64,000 bases of DNA from Paenibacillus elgii NBRC 100335 (GTDB lineage: Bacteria; Bacillota; Bacilli; Paenibacillales; NBRC-103111): positions 1 to 64,000 of the forward strand of contig NZ_BIMB01000007.1 in assembly GCF_004000865.1 (NCBI RefSeq), written 5' to 3'. Under the pieces are notes generated by a model. The model saw only the letters and a list, made by a program, of their open reading frames with translations. It was not told the origin of the DNA and searched no databases. Position 1 is the first letter of the stretch; each line of letters opens with the position of its first letter. Below are positions 49,124 through 59,898 of this stretch, piece after piece. The position numbers and the translations under genes are program-made.

Positions 49124-51712
49124 ATGCGAAAAGTTTCTCTACGGACGGTTTTACGCATATATACTTACGACATCCGGCGTATTGTTACGAATTGGGTCAC
49201 CCTGACGGTGGTCTGCGGACTCATTCTTTTGCCGTCGCTTTACGCCTGGATTAACATTTATGCTTCCTGGGACCCCTACTCCAATACGAAGGGCATCAAG
49301 GTCGGGGTCGTCAATAACGACAAGGGCGGCACGCTCAAAGGGTTAACCTTTAATATCGGGGACGAAATCATTCACTCGCTGCAGCAGAATGAGAAGCTCG
49401 GCTGGACCTTCTATAATACGAAGGACGAAGGCGTAGCCAAGGCGGAAAACGGCGAGGTGTACGCAACCATTGTGATCCCCGACGATTTCTCGCTGAAAAT
49501 GAGCACGATGCTCAGCGACCAGCCGGTTAAACCCGAACTGGAGTATTATGTAAACGAAAAAGAGAATGCCATCGCCGCGAAAATGACGGATGCGGGCGCC
49601 TCGACGATCCAGCGGGAGATCAGCACCTCCTTTATCGAAACGGTGACGGGGAAAGTGTTCGAAACCCTGAATAAAGCCGGCGCCGAGCTGGATCAGCAGT
49701 ACCCGCAAATCGAAAAATACAAAAATTTGCTCTATACCCTCAATGAAAATATGCCGAAGCTGAATCAAAATCTGGATGAGATGCTGAACCGGGCAGAGAA
49801 CGGTTTTACCCAGGTGGATAAGACAGCAGAGCATGTTCCTGCGGTTCAGGATACGCTCGGCAAACTCATCGAGCTGAACGACGGATTAAGCAAGGATATG
49901 TATAAAGCCAGCGACGACTTAAAGGATATCGCGCCGGATGTGAAAGAGAACCTGTATCGGCTTCAGACGATTTTCAACCGATTAACCGAGACGACCGAGG
50001 ACGTGAACAACCAACTGACGGTGTATAAGCCGGAGGTGCTCACCCAGCTCGACAATGCCGTCACGGATCTCGATCAGCTGCAGCAGCGGGTGAAGGACAC
50101 TTCAGAGCAGTTGGAAAAATCGGGCGTAACGGTGCCCGAAGAGACCCTCGGGATGGCGAGCGACATTGCAGTCGAACTGAACCAGTTCCGGATACTTCTG
50201 TTAGACTTAAAAGCAAAGATCAAGGATGTTAATGCGGCGGAAAATATTTTAAATAAGCTGCAGCCGATCAACGACCGACTTCTGGATAAAATAACCAAAT
50301 TCCAGAGTGCCGTCAATGCACTGCTGGCTCCGCTCGATGAAGCCTTGAACATCCGGACATTTGCCATTCTCCGCGACAATCTGGAAAAGATACGGCAGTT
50401 GTCTGCCGGGATCAGCTCGTTTACCAGAAATTTAAGTACGACGCTGGCCTATAAAAAATCGGACTTGGACGGCAAGCTGTCCCAAAACATCGAAACGATT
50501 AGCGACATGATCAACAGAATTCTCAAAAACGCCAATTCGTTGGCTCAATCCTCCGCTAAAGGCTCGTTTCAGCTTAGCAAGGATTTGAAAAGCCTGGCCC
50601 AAAGGCTCGAGGAGTGGAAGGGCAAGACGGCCGATCTCCGGAAGAACATCGCGGACAACCACAATCTGGAGAAGCTGCTGCCGGATCTGACCCGGATGAA
50701 CTTCTCGATTGCGGGAGATATCGGCAAGCTGTCGCTTGCGCTCGACCAAACCCTGTTCCCGAAAACGGAATCCTATCTGCAAAAAGGCTCGTTCCTTCTC
50801 GCCGATGTGAACGTGATTCTTGGCAACACGCAGGAGGATTTGGCCGCGGCGAAGGATTTGATGGCAAGCATGTCATCCGGGGGCAAAGTGGCGGTTGACG
50901 ATATCCGGAACTTCAAAGAGCGCGTGCCGGATCTTCAGCAGCGCCTGAGCGACCTGACGGCGGTCTTCCAAAAAATCGACAGCACGGTTGATGTCAAGGA
51001 CATGATCAAGCTGCTGCAAAACCGGGGCATCGCAGACAGCAACTTCCTTGCTCTTCCGGTGACGATGAGCACGCATCCGTTATTCCCGATCGCCAACTAT
51101 GGAGCGGGCATGACACCTTTCTATACGACGCTGTGCTTGTGGGTCGGTTCCCTGCTGCTCACATCGTTGCTCACCGTCAAGTTCCAGCCGGCGGATTTCA
51201 GCTTTACCTCGCACGAAGAGTACCTGGGCAAATACTTATTGTTTTCGACCTTATCCGTGCTGCAGGGACTTATCGTAGCGCTTGGCGATATCTTTTTGCT
51301 GAAGATCCACATTCAGGAGGCCGGATTGTTCATCGGACTTACGCTGTTTTATTGTGTTGTCTTTTCCATGATCGTGTACACGTTGGTCACGCTCTTTAAC
51401 AATATCGGCAAATCGATGGGCGTTGTCCTGCTGGTGCTCCAGCTTGCCGGCTCGGGGGGCACGTTCCCGATTCAGGTGACACCGGCTTTTTTCCAAACGA
51501 TTCATTCGATGCTGCCTTTTACCTATGCGATCAGCGGGCTGCGGGAAGCGCTCGCCGGGGTAAGCTACCCGACGCTGATGAGGGATGTCTGGACGTTGGT
51601 CGGATTTTTCTTCGCATTTTTGGTCATTGGTTATATATTCAAACCTTCGCTCACGTCCTTTCTCAGCAAGTACTCCAAGCAGTTGCATCATTCAGGGGTT
51701 ATTGGACACTGA
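49124..51712 (+). CDS. YhgE/Pip family membrane protein
   Basis: This protein of about 862 residues has an N-terminal membrane helix (about 20-42) followed by the family block DPYSNTKGIKVGVVNNDKGG. A very long extracellular helical region with coiled-coil character runs from about 60 to 640. Five or six C-terminal helices resemble ABC-2 type permeases. The family includes the lactococcal phage infection protein Pip and ESX/type VII-linked YueB relatives. Its normal role is unclear, though surface transport or secretion is suspected. The start at 49124 follows AAAGGT. It is monocistronic, with a probable promoter and a clear terminator. Nothing else phage-related is nearby. Confidence 0.88.
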   Translation: MRKVSLRTVLRIYTYDIRRIVTNWVTLTVVCGLILLPSLYAWINIYASWDPYSNTKGIKVGVVNNDKGGTLKGLTFNIGDEIIHSLQQNEKLGWTFYNTKDEGVAKAENGEVYATIVIPDDFSLKMSTMLSDQPVKPELEYYVNEKENAIAAKMTDAGASTIQREISTSFIETVTGKVFETLNKAGAELDQQYPQIEKYKNLLYTLNENMPKLNQNLDEMLNRAENGFTQVDKTAEHVPAVQDTLGKLIELNDGLSKDMYKASDDLKDIAPDVKENLYRLQTIFNRLTETTEDVNNQLTVYKPEVLTQLDNAVTDLDQLQQRVKDTSEQLEKSGVTVPEETLGMASDIAVELNQFRILLLDLKAKIKDVNAAENILNKLQPINDRLLDKITKFQSAVNALLAPLDEALNIRTFAILRDNLEKIRQLSAGISSFTRNLSTTLAYKKSDLDGKLSQNIETISDMINRILKNANSLAQSSAKGSFQLSKDLKSLAQRLEEWKGKTADLRKNIADNHNLEKLLPDLTRMNFSIAGDIGKLSLALDQTLFPKTESYLQKGSFLLADVNVILGNTQEDLAAAKDLMASMSSGGKVAVDDIRNFKERVPDLQQRLSDLTAVFQKIDSTVDVKDMIKLLQNRGIADSNFLALPVTMSTHPLFPIANYGAGMTPFYTTLCLWVGSLLLTSLLTVKFQPADFSFTSHEEYLGKYLLFSTLSVLQGLIVALGDIFLLKIHIQEAGLFIGLTLFYCVVFSMIVYTLVTLFNNIGKSMGVVLLVLQLAGSGGTFPIQVTPAFFQTIHSMLPFTYAISGLREALAGVSYPTLMRDVWTLVGFFFAFLVIGYIFKPSLTSFLSKYSKQLHHSGVIGH

Positions 51713-51722
51713 GGGAAGTGGA

Positions 51723-51754
51723 TACGCCAGCCCATGGGGGTTGGCGTTTTTTTC
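51723..51754 (+). terminator. Terminator of the YhgE-like gene
   Basis: The stem ACGCCAGCCC/GGGTTGGCGT is followed by TTTTTT. Confidence 0.92.
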
Positions 51755-51814
51755 TTGTGCCGCCGGAATGGCCGCATGTATACTATCGTTAAATAGGGTA
51801 GAGAAGCTCACCGA

Positions 51815-53365
51815 ATGGAAAGGATGATAGGATTGAAGCCGAATATCGGAGATATATATTGCGTATACGTCGAACGGCTGCAGCTCTATGCCGCCTGTCA
51901 GATTACTCGAATCGAAGAGGAAAAGGCTAGGCCGCTGGCCGCTGTGCTGGAGCTTGACTGGACCGGGGACAAGCTGCCCACAGAGGAAGAGCTCGACAAG
52001 ATGAAGCCGCTGTACTGCGATTATTACTTTTGGAACAACCGGCTTGATCATTCCTATGTCACGGCACAGGTCCCAAAAAAATACATTTTTGTAGGAAACC
52101 GGACTCCGCTCGTCACCGAAAAAACAAACAGCTACAGTGGCGGTTGGCATACAGGCAGCAGTGTACTCAACCAATTGAAGTGGCGGAGCATTCCCGAAGA
52201 TCGGCGCTGTTCGTTCAAGGAAGCGGCAAAGGACAATACGCCGGTTGTCATAGGCAACATACAACTGGCCCGCTCGGCCAGCGCAGTCAATCACGTCGCG
52301 CTCCGGGAGTTCTCCGACTTGTCCATGCTGGAACAGCTGCCCTGCCTGACGCGCATCGCCGCTGACCGTCCCTATGAGACACTACTGCCGTATGTTAACG
52401 GCAATCCGTTTATTTACGAGCTGCAGTTGGAGAACCACGGATATACGTCGATCGACCTCCGAGGCAGCAGATTAGAGCGCCTGATCCTTCAGGCGGACGG
52501 CTTGGAGGAGCTGTTTTTAAATAAAGGGCTGACCTTTCTATCGTTAACGGGAACCCCTTCACCCAAGCTGAAAATTCATGCCGAAGACGGCGGACAATGG
52601 CTGACGGCCGCCTTTACGGATAACGTGCCGCCGGTCTGCGGTCTGGAACGTTTGTCGGGGCTCCATGTGACACAAGCGAAGGAGCTGGATCTGGGACCGG
52701 TCGTCCGGAGCTACCCTGGGCTGAAGGATCTGCGTCTATGGGGCAAACCCGGCAACGTCGTTAATCTTCAACAGCTCGAACAATTAACAAACCTTAGCGT
52801 ATTCAGCACCTATGATATGTTCGGCTTCGCCGGCGAAGCATTTCCAGGTCCGGACCGGCTGCCGAACCTTACGTGGCTTTGGATGACCAGCCTGCCCGCA
52901 GACGCTGCCAAAGCGATTAAGGACAAATATAAAAAAGAAGTCCCCAAAGGTCTGGACCTGTCAATCACCAAGCCGCGCAAGCCCGAATGGCTGGCCGAAA
53001 ATCTCAATAACCCTTTTCGCGACTGGGACGGACGGGAGCACATCACGGCCGCCCAAGCTAAGAAAGCGATGAATCTGTACAAAAAAACACTGGCGGCCAT
53101 ATCGGTGTTACCGGAACAAATCCGGAACGGCGGCATGACAGTAGCCGAGGCGGAGTCCGCGCTGGACACTTTGGTGTCCGGTTACACCGAGGCGTTCAAC
53201 AAAATGGACCGCAGCAGCGGCTTTATCGAAACGGTGGAGCGCGAGGAAATTTATACGGTGCTGGAGGACCTGCTCAGCGGGGCACAGCAGCAGTTATCTG
53301 CCGCAGGCGTCGCCGTGGACGTGGATAAGCTGTTCGGCACGTTCGATCAGCTGCGCGATTTTTAA
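51815..53365 (+). CDS. Leucine-rich-repeat-like cytoplasmic protein, unknown role
   Basis: This protein of up to 516 residues has no signal peptide. Residues about 1-145 form an N-terminal domain (PNIGDIYCVYVERLQLYAACQI) that recalls the Imm26-type immunity fold, a guess from its GDIY/QITRI pattern. About 165-395 is a series of leucine-rich, beta-strand-repeat segments (SIDLRGSRLERLIL, LEELFLNKGLTFLSL, LKDLRLWGKPGNVVNLQQL, LPNLTWLWMTSLP). The C-terminal 110 residues are helical. Start choice is open: ATG 51815, ATG 51824, or a TTG at 51833, which has AAAGGATG well placed and would begin MKPNIGDIY. The gene is monocistronic. If the N-terminal guess is right, it could belong to a contact-toxin immunity system, but no toxin is adjacent. 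Confidence 0.75.
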   Translation: MERMIGLKPNIGDIYCVYVERLQLYAACQITRIEEEKARPLAAVLELDWTGDKLPTEEELDKMKPLYCDYYFWNNRLDHSYVTAQVPKKYIFVGNRTPLVTEKTNSYSGGWHTGSSVLNQLKWRSIPEDRRCSFKEAAKDNTPVVIGNIQLARSASAVNHVALREFSDLSMLEQLPCLTRIAADRPYETLLPYVNGNPFIYELQLENHGYTSIDLRGSRLERLILQADGLEELFLNKGLTFLSLTGTPSPKLKIHAEDGGQWLTAAFTDNVPPVCGLERLSGLHVTQAKELDLGPVVRSYPGLKDLRLWGKPGNVVNLQQLEQLTNLSVFSTYDMFGFAGEAFPGPDRLPNLTWLWMTSLPADAAKAIKDKYKKEVPKGLDLSITKPRKPEWLAENLNNPFRDWDGREHITAAQAKKAMNLYKKTLAAISVLPEQIRNGGMTVAEAESALDTLVSGYTEAFNKMDRSSGFIETVEREEIYTVLEDLLSGAQQQLSAAGVAVDVDKLFGTFDQLRDF

Positions 53366-53391
53366 GGTCGTTAAACTTAACGCAATAACCC

Positions 53392-53431
53392 AAAAAAGGG
53401 AAGCCCCGCTATAGCAGCGAGCGCTTCCCTT
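53392..53431 (-). terminator. Terminator of the GH20-type gene
   Basis: The stem AAGGGAAGC/GCTTCCCTT is followed by TTTTTT on the minus strand. It separates this gene from the converging LRR-like gene. Confidence 0.88.
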
Positions 53432-53443
53432 GCTTCATGCCGT

Positions 53444-55354
53444 TTAAAAAGGATTCATCACGTGGAAAAAGACATTGGGCGACGCCATCCGGTAATAATA
53501 GCTGCACCAGCCCACGCCGCGGTTGTTGAACCGGTTGGACGAGCTGTACACGAGCCGCTCCTGCTCCAGTTCTTCGATCTGCCCGATTCTGCCCTCCACA
53601 TAATCAAGCAGCCTTAACGAAGCCGTATCCAGCCGGTTGACGACCCCGCCGTAGCGGATATCGATGACTTCCCAGCCGAACGGCTTGAACATTCGCAGCC
53701 ACTGGGCGCGATGGGCGGCCCGCAGCTCCCGTACCGCTTCCGCAATTTCCGGCAGCACTTCCGTCGCGATGCGCCGCAGCGTCTCCGTATCCTTGGCGTC
53801 GTACGCCCGCTTGAGCTCAATGCCGATCTCGCTTTTCCGCTTAAGCACGCCGCACAGCTTCTCCGGCACCTCGAACAAGTAATCCAGCTCGGCTTCCTTG
53901 ACACGACGGCTGCGGATGTCCTGCTCCACCTTCGCATAATGCGCGGACAAGTCCAGCCCTTCGATCTGCTTGTCGAACAGCCCGAGCAGCACGTCCTGGT
54001 ACAGCAAAAACTTCGAAGGATTGCTCTGCATCCGGTTGTTCGGCTCGGAGCCGGGCACCTCGTCCAAATCCTTGAACGTCAGGAAGGCGTCGGCCTCGAT
54101 GCCGGTGCAGAACTTGACCCGCTCCGCCAGCTTCGCCTGATCCGGCTTCGCATCCGAATACGCGTGCTCCGCGTAGAGCTGCAGGCCGAGCAGCGCCGCA
54201 AAAGGATTGCTCTCCATGCCGTCGTCGCCCCACATGGTCGCATAGACCTCACGGATGCCTTCTCTTTTGCACACCTGAAGAGCGGCGTCCGAGGCATTCA
54301 ACGACAAGCCGTAATTGACCCCGAACGTGTTAAACACCCAGACGGCGCCGGCAAATACCAGATTGCAGCCGAGCGGACGGTGCTTGGCAATGAGGTTCTC
54401 GTAGTCCTCCTGCTCCATATGGTTATAATCCCAGTACACCATGTCCACATCTTTCGGAATACGGCGCGCCATCTCCTCCGGAATTTGCGTATCCTTGTCA
54501 TAGTAATCGCTGCCGTTCTGCGAAGCGAGCTTCAGGAACATATCGCTCCACATCATCGCTTTCATGCCGCGTCGGCGCGTCATGTCCAGCACTTTGTCCA
54601 GATGCGCCATCATAATCTCGAACCGGCTCGTGTAGCCGTTGCGGTCCAAATATTTGCCACGGCCGAGCTCTTCCGCCTCGTCCATGCCGATGTGAATTTT
54701 GCGGCTGCGGAACGGGGCGCTGGCGGCTTCGATCATATTTTCGACCAGCCGGTCCGTCTGCTCGTCCCCGACCAGCAGCGCGCCTTTCGTATCCTTGTAG
54801 TGCTTCACCGGCTCCCACTTCAGGAACTCTTCCAGATGCGCCAAGGTCTGGATGCTCGGGAACGCCTCGATGCCGAATTGGTCGGCATAGTCGTCAATTT
54901 CCTTCAGCTCCGCTTGCGTATAGCGGCCGCGCATATAACCGAAATAAGGCTCTTCGCCAATTTCGTACGTATCCTCCAAATACAGCATGACGCTGTTTAA
55001 TCCCATTAAAGCCATCTTGCGAAGCATGAATTTGAAGCTGTCGAGCGTCAATACCGCATTGCGGGACAGATCGAACATCGGCCCGATCGTATCGAACTGC
55101 TGCTGCTCCCGAAGGTGAAACGACTCCTTATGAAGGCCGTGCTGCACGAGAAGCCCGAGCCCGCGAAAGAACTGATGCTTTTGACCGTAGCGAATGTAGG
55201 CCTTTCCCTGCTCCAAGCCGACTTCCAGCTCGCCGGACGACGGCTCGATCCGGACGACGATTCCATCCTCCGCCTCGGTAATCCGAAGCTCTTGCGACAA
55301 TTCGCGAATTCCCGGCAATAAAACGTTTAAATTCCCTTCAAACCGCAGCTTCAT
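53444..55354 (-). CDS. Beta-N-acetylhexosaminidase-like enzyme, GH20 type
   Basis: This 636-residue cytoplasmic enzyme (no signal peptide) has a short beta N-terminal domain and a TIM barrel with GPMFDLSRNAVLTLDSFKFMLRKMALMGLNSVMLYLEDTYE. The GH20 catalytic Asp-Glu pair lies in KIHIGMDEAEELGRGKY. The C-terminal 200 residues are helical. GH20 enzymes remove terminal GlcNAc or GalNAc by substrate-assisted catalysis. I start at ATG 55354, after GGAGAGGAAG. A TTG at 55378 is possible but overlaps that site. It is upstream of no other gene in its direction and has its own terminator. It may process chitin or N-glycan fragments imported by other systems. Confidence 0.85.
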   Translation of the reverse strand: MKLRFEGNLNVLLPGIRELSQELRITEAEDGIVVRIEPSSGELEVGLEQGKAYIRYGQKHQFFRGLGLLVQHGLHKESFHLREQQQFDTIGPMFDLSRNAVLTLDSFKFMLRKMALMGLNSVMLYLEDTYEIGEEPYFGYMRGRYTQAELKEIDDYADQFGIEAFPSIQTLAHLEEFLKWEPVKHYKDTKGALLVGDEQTDRLVENMIEAASAPFRSRKIHIGMDEAEELGRGKYLDRNGYTSRFEIMMAHLDKVLDMTRRRGMKAMMWSDMFLKLASQNGSDYYDKDTQIPEEMARRIPKDVDMVYWDYNHMEQEDYENLIAKHRPLGCNLVFAGAVWVFNTFGVNYGLSLNASDAALQVCKREGIREVYATMWGDDGMESNPFAALLGLQLYAEHAYSDAKPDQAKLAERVKFCTGIEADAFLTFKDLDEVPGSEPNNRMQSNPSKFLLYQDVLLGLFDKQIEGLDLSAHYAKVEQDIRSRRVKEAELDYLFEVPEKLCGVLKRKSEIGIELKRAYDAKDTETLRRIATEVLPEIAEAVRELRAAHRAQWLRMFKPFGWEVIDIRYGGVVNRLDTASLRLLDYVEGRIGQIEELEQERLVYSSSNRFNNRGVGWCSYYYRMASPNVFFHVMNPF

Positions 55355-55428
55355 CTCCTGCTTCCTCTCCTTGGTCAAGTATCCTATCTGCCTCTATTAT
55401 AAGAGAAAGCTGCGGTTTAGGGAATGCG

Positions 55429-56289
55429 TTACAAGGATGAATCGTAGGTATAAAAGCCTCTGCCCGTTTTGCGGCCGAGCCGACCGGCTTTCACGTATTT
55501 GCGCAGCAAGGGGCATGGGCGGTATTTGCTGTCTCCCAAGCCGCCGTGAAGAATCTCCATAATGGACAGGCACGTGTCCAGCCCGATAAAATCTGCCAGC
55601 TCCAACGGTCCCATCGGATGATTCATTCCCAGCTTCATCACCTTGTCCACCGCCTCCCGAGCCGCAACGCCTTCGTAGACGGTATAAATCGCCTCGTTGA
55701 TCATCGGCATCAGGACGCGGTTCGATACGAAGCCGGGAAAATCGTTCACCTCAACGGGCGTTTTCCCCATGCGTTCCGCCAAATCGCGGATGTGCCCGAA
55801 CACCTCGTCGGAGGTCTCCAGACCCCGGATGATCTCGACCAGCGGCATCACCGGAACCGGATTCATGAAATGCATGCCGATCACCTGTGAAGACCGTCCG
55901 GTCACGGCGGCGATCTCCGTGATCGGGAGCGAGGACGTATTGGTAGCGAGGATCGTATGCGGCCGGCACAGGTCGTCCAATCGCTTGAACAGCGTCGTTT
56001 TGTGCTCCATGCTTTCAATAATCGCTTCAATGACCAGATCGGCCTGAGCCGCTTGATCCAGATGGGCACAAGGGAGGATACGCCCCAGAATGCTTGTTTT
56101 CTCTTCCTCGGCAAGCTTTCCTTTCTCTACGCTCCGGCCAAGACTTTTCGTCAGCCGGGCGATGCCCTGATGAAGGGACGCTTCGGCAATATCGTGCAGC
56201 AGAACGTTCAGACCTGACGCTGCGGCGACCTGGGCAATGCCGCTGCCCATCTGTCCCGCGCCAATGACCATAACCGTCTGGATAGCCAT
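55429..56289 (-). CDS. hbd: 3-hydroxybutyryl-CoA dehydrogenase
   Basis: This 286-residue NAD(P)-dependent enzyme has the Rossmann motif GAGQMGSG at residues 10-17, the catalytic region [17 protein letters not shown] with its His, and the C-terminal signature [19 protein letters not shown]. It oxidises 3-hydroxybutyryl-CoA to acetoacetyl-CoA. CGGAGGTG precedes the ATG. It is the last gene of the acyl-CoA cluster, but a 198-bp gap with a TATAAT at 56334-56339 suggests it also has its own promoter. Confidence 0.94.
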   Translation of the reverse strand: MAIQTVMVIGAGQMGSGIAQVAAASGLNVLLHDIAEASLHQGIARLTKSLGRSVEKGKLAEEEKTSILGRILPCAHLDQAAQADLVIEAIIESMEHKTTLFKRLDDLCRPHTILATNTSSLPITEIAAVTGRSSQVIGMHFMNPVPVMPLVEIIRGLETSDEVFGHIRDLAERMGKTPVEVNDFPGFVSNRVLMPMINEAIYTVYEGVAAREAVDKVMKLGMNHPMGPLELADFIGLDTCLSIMEILHGGLGDSKYRPCPLLRKYVKAGRLGRKTGRGFYTYDSSL

Positions 56290-56487
56290 GCTCTACACCT
56301 CCGATTCTTCTTTTTGAGAAGTAATATATTTCCATTATATATGATTTATGTCATTCAATACATTAAGCTGTCCGAAGCGGTCGCGCAGTCCCTTCGTTGC
56401 GCTGCAGGGTCGAATCGAGTGTCCTTGATTGAACGTATGGCTTTGTGTCGCCTCGCGGGATACGGCCCGTGCCGCCGCCCGCAGCGA

Positions 56488-59400
56488 TCACATATTCCGG
56501 CGGTACTGCCCGCCTACTTGATAAAGCGCATGCGTAATTTGCCCCAGGCTGGCGGCCTTGACGGTTTCCATCAGCTCGGCAAAAATGTTGCCCCCATCCA
56601 AAGCTATCTGCTGGAGCCTCGCCAACGCGGCCGGAGCCTCATCTTGATGCTTCGCTTGAAACGCGCGCAGATTGGCGATCTGCTGCTCCTTCTCCTCGGT
56701 CGTGGCGCGGGCCATCGGAATGGGCAGATCGTCCGTCGGCGGGTTCGGATTCTGGAAGGTATTCACGCCGATGATCGGGAGCTCGCCATTGTGCTTTTTC
56801 GTCTCGTACAGAATCGACTCATCCTGAATTTTTCCGCGCTGGTACTGTGATTCCATCGCCCCGAGCACGCCACCCCGGTCGCTGATTCGCTCCAGCTCAA
56901 GCAGGACGGCTTCCTCTACCAGATCCGTCAGTTCTTCGATCACGAAGGAGCCTTGGAGCATATTTTCGCTTTTGGTGAGTCCGAGTTCTTTCGTGATGAT
57001 CAACTGAATGGCCATGGCCCGGCGCACCGAATCCTCCGTCGGCGTCGTGATCGCCTCGTCGTAGGAGTTCGTATGCAGCGAATTGCAGTTGTCCATGATC
57101 GCGAGCAGCGCCTGCAGGGTCGTGCGGATGTCGTTAAAATCGATTTCCTGCGCATGCAGCGACCGGCCCGAGGTTTGGACGTGATACTTCAGCTTCTGGC
57201 TGCGCTCGTTCGCCTTGTATTTCTCCCGCATCACCGTGGACCAGATCCGCCTGGCCACCCGGCCGATCACGGTATATTCGGGATCGAGCCCGTTGCTAAA
57301 AAAGAACGACAGGTTCGGCGCAAAATCGTCGATGTGCATGCCACGGGACAAGTAGTATTCGACGTATGTGAAGCCGTTCGCCAAGGTGAAGGCGAGCTGC
57401 GAGATCGGATTCGCCCCGGCCTCCGCAATATGGTAGCCGGAGATCGACACGGAGTAGTAGTTCCGCACCTCGTGATCGATAAAATATTGCTGGATATCGC
57501 CCATCATTCGCAGCGCGAATTCGGTGGAAAAGATGCACGTATTCTGCCCCTGGTCCTCCTTCAAAATGTCCGCCTGTACGGTTCCGCGGACCTGCTTCAG
57601 CGCTTCCTTGGCGAGCTGACGCCGCTCCTCGCCGGACGGCTCCCTCCCCTGCACCTGGCGGAATTGATCCACCCGGCCGTCGATCGCCGTATTCATGAAC
57701 ATCGCCAGAATGATGGCCGCCGGGCCATTGATCGTCATCGAAACCGAGGTCAGCGGATGGCACAAATCGAACCCGGCGTACAGCTTCTTCATATCGTCCA
57801 AGGTGCAGATGCTGACGCCGCTCTCCCCGATTTTGCCATAGATATCGGGCCGATAGTCGGGGTCCTCGCCGTACAGCGTGACCGAATCGAAGGCGGTGCT
57901 GAGCCGTTTGGCCGGATCGTTCTTCGACAAGTAATGAAATCGCAGATTCGTCCGCTCCGGGGTTCCCTCGCCTGCGAATTGACGCTTCGGGTCCTCCTCC
58001 GTCCGTTTAAAAGGAAACACGCCGGCCGTGTAAGGGAACGTACCCGGCACATTCTCGCGGTACAGCCAGCTCACCAGATCGCCCCAGTCGTGGAAGCCGG
58101 GCAGGCATACCTTGGGAATCTTCAGCCCGGACAAGCTCGTGGTCGCCAGCTCGGTGACGATCTCTTTGTCCCGGACCTTGGTGACCAATTGCGTGCCGGC
58201 ATAGCGGCTGCGCACCTCCGGCCAGCGGGCCAAGAGCGTCCGGGTCCCCGGATTCAGGCGCTGCTCGTACTTCTCTTTCAGCTCCTGCAGCATGGCGATG
58301 CTGTCCTCCGGCGCATGCTCCCGCTTCAGCGCTTGCATTGTGCCTTCGATTTGGTAGCAGGCGCGGGCAAATTCCGCCTCCTTGTCGACGAAAGCTTTAT
58401 AGCTGCGGACGGTCTGCACGATCTCTCCCAAGTACCGAATCCGCTCGCCGGGAATGATAACCTGCTTCTTGAAGCTTTTCTCCGTTGAGAAGTCCGGAAC
58501 CGGCCAGCCGCCGCCGCATTTGCGGTTCATCTCGGAGATCAGCGCGGTAAACAGCCTGTTGACCCCGGCATCGTTAAACTGGCTCGCGATCGTCCCGTAC
58601 ACCGGCATCGCTTCGTAAGGCTGCTCGAACCATCCGCGGCTTCGCTGCACCTGCTTTTTCACCTCGCGCAGCGCGTCCTCCGAGCCTCTTCGTTCAAACT
58701 TGTTGATCGCGATCAGATCGGCGTAGTCGAGCATCTCGATTTTCTCCAGCTGCGAAGGCGCGCCGAATTCGCTGGTCATGACATATAGCGTCAAATCGGA
58801 GATTTCCGTAATCTGGTGATCCCCTTGCCCGATTCCGCTCGTTTCCACCAGAATCCAATCGAAGCCCGCCGCCTTGACTACCGCCAACGCTTCGCGGATC
58901 GCCTGCGACAGCTCCTTGCCCGAATTGCGCGTCGCCAGGCTTCGCATATAGACGCGATCCGAATGCACCGCATTCATGCGAATACGGTCTCCCAGCAAAG
59001 CGCCACCCGTTCGCTGCTTGGTCGGATCGATGGACAGGATGGCGACGCTCTTGTCGGGATAATGCCGCAGAAAACGGCGGACCAGTTCGTCCGTGAGCGA
59101 GCTTTTTCCCGCGCCGCCCGTACCGGTGATGCCGACGACGGGAGCGTCGGACGGCCATTCCTTCATTTGCTCGAACGCGGCATGCAGCCCGGAGCCCGAA
59201 GGAACAGCCCCGCTGCTCAAGCTCTCGGCGGCCGTGATGCTTTGCGCGATAGCGCGGTGATTCCCCTGCTTTAGTTCCTCCAAATCGGGCACATAGCCCG
59301 TAACCGTCGAAAAATCGCATTCCTCCAGCATCACATTGATCATGCCTTGCAGCCCCAGCTTTCTTCCGTCCTCCGGCGAGAAAATGCGGGCAACGCCATA

Positions 59401-59745
59401 GTCGTGCAGCCGCTTCATTTCCGAAGGAATGATGACGCCGCCCCCGCCTCCGTATACGCGGATATGGCTTGCGCCCCTCTCCTTCAACAGATCGATCACG
59501 TATTGAAAATATTCGACATGCCCGCCTTGGTAGGAGGAAATGGCAATGCCCTGCACGTCCTCCTGGATCGCCGCTTGCACCACCTCGTTCACGGACCGGT
59601 TGTGGCCCAGATGAATGACCTCCGCTCCGCTGGCCTGCAATATCCGGCGCATCACATTAATCGAGACGTCATGACCGTCAAACAAAGCGGAAGCGGTAAC
59701 AAACCTGGCCTTGTGCTTTGTTCGATACACTCGTGCAGTTTCCAA
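56488..59745 (-). CDS. icmF: Fused isobutyryl-CoA mutase IcmF (B12-dependent, with GTPase chaperone)
   Basis: This 1085-residue three-part enzyme has a B12-binding domain at 1-140 with the lower-ligand His25 in DGHD. The MeaI-like G-protein domain lies at about 190-420, with P-loop GTGGAGKSS near 205-214. The substrate-binding mutase barrel runs from about 560 to the end, with [39 protein letters not shown] and the C-terminal block [32 protein letters not shown]. It interconverts isobutyryl-CoA and butyryl-CoA, and some family members also take pivalyl- or isovaleryl-CoA. The start is TTG at 59745, with AGGAGAGA upstream. It needs adenosylcobalamin. Confidence 0.95.
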   Translation of the reverse strand: METARVYRTKHKARFVTASALFDGHDVSINVMRRILQASGAEVIHLGHNRSVNEVVQAAIQEDVQGIAISSYQGGHVEYFQYVIDLLKERGASHIRVYGGGGGVIIPSEMKRLHDYGVARIFSPEDGRKLGLQGMINVMLEECDFSTVTGYVPDLEELKQGNHRAIAQSITAAESLSSGAVPSGSGLHAAFEQMKEWPSDAPVVGITGTGGAGKSSLTDELVRRFLRHYPDKSVAILSIDPTKQRTGGALLGDRIRMNAVHSDRVYMRSLATRNSGKELSQAIREALAVVKAAGFDWILVETSGIGQGDHQITEISDLTLYVMTSEFGAPSQLEKIEMLDYADLIAINKFERRGSEDALREVKKQVQRSRGWFEQPYEAMPVYGTIASQFNDAGVNRLFTALISEMNRKCGGGWPVPDFSTEKSFKKQVIIPGERIRYLGEIVQTVRSYKAFVDKEAEFARACYQIEGTMQALKREHAPEDSIAMLQELKEKYEQRLNPGTRTLLARWPEVRSRYAGTQLVTKVRDKEIVTELATTSLSGLKIPKVCLPGFHDWGDLVSWLYRENVPGTFPYTAGVFPFKRTEEDPKRQFAGEGTPERTNLRFHYLSKNDPAKRLSTAFDSVTLYGEDPDYRPDIYGKIGESGVSICTLDDMKKLYAGFDLCHPLTSVSMTINGPAAIILAMFMNTAIDGRVDQFRQVQGREPSGEERRQLAKEALKQVRGTVQADILKEDQGQNTCIFSTEFALRMMGDIQQYFIDHEVRNYYSVSISGYHIAEAGANPISQLAFTLANGFTYVEYYLSRGMHIDDFAPNLSFFFSNGLDPEYTVIGRVARRIWSTVMREKYKANERSQKLKYHVQTSGRSLHAQEIDFNDIRTTLQALLAIMDNCNSLHTNSYDEAITTPTEDSVRRAMAIQLIITKELGLTKSENMLQGSFVIEELTDLVEEAVLLELERISDRGGVLGAMESQYQRGKIQDESILYETKKHNGELPIIGVNTFQNPNPPTDDLPIPMARATTEEKEQQIANLRAFQAKHQDEAPAALARLQQIALDGGNIFAELMETVKAASLGQITHALYQVGGQYRRNM

Positions 59746-59898
59746 ACAAATCTCTCCTCATAGCGAAAAATCGAAGCGTGCTAACGGCAAACGTAGCAAA
59801 CCGTTCGCTTCAACCGGAGTTATACATAACACATGATGTAAGACTAATTCCAGGCAGCATGCGCCCCTTCCGCTTCAGAACCAAACAACTACTGTCGC

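Noticed and set aside
49124-51712. Prophage, suggested by the phage infection protein likeness
   Set aside because: Pip/YhgE proteins are normal host membrane proteins, and no integrase, capsid, terminase or lysis gene is nearby.
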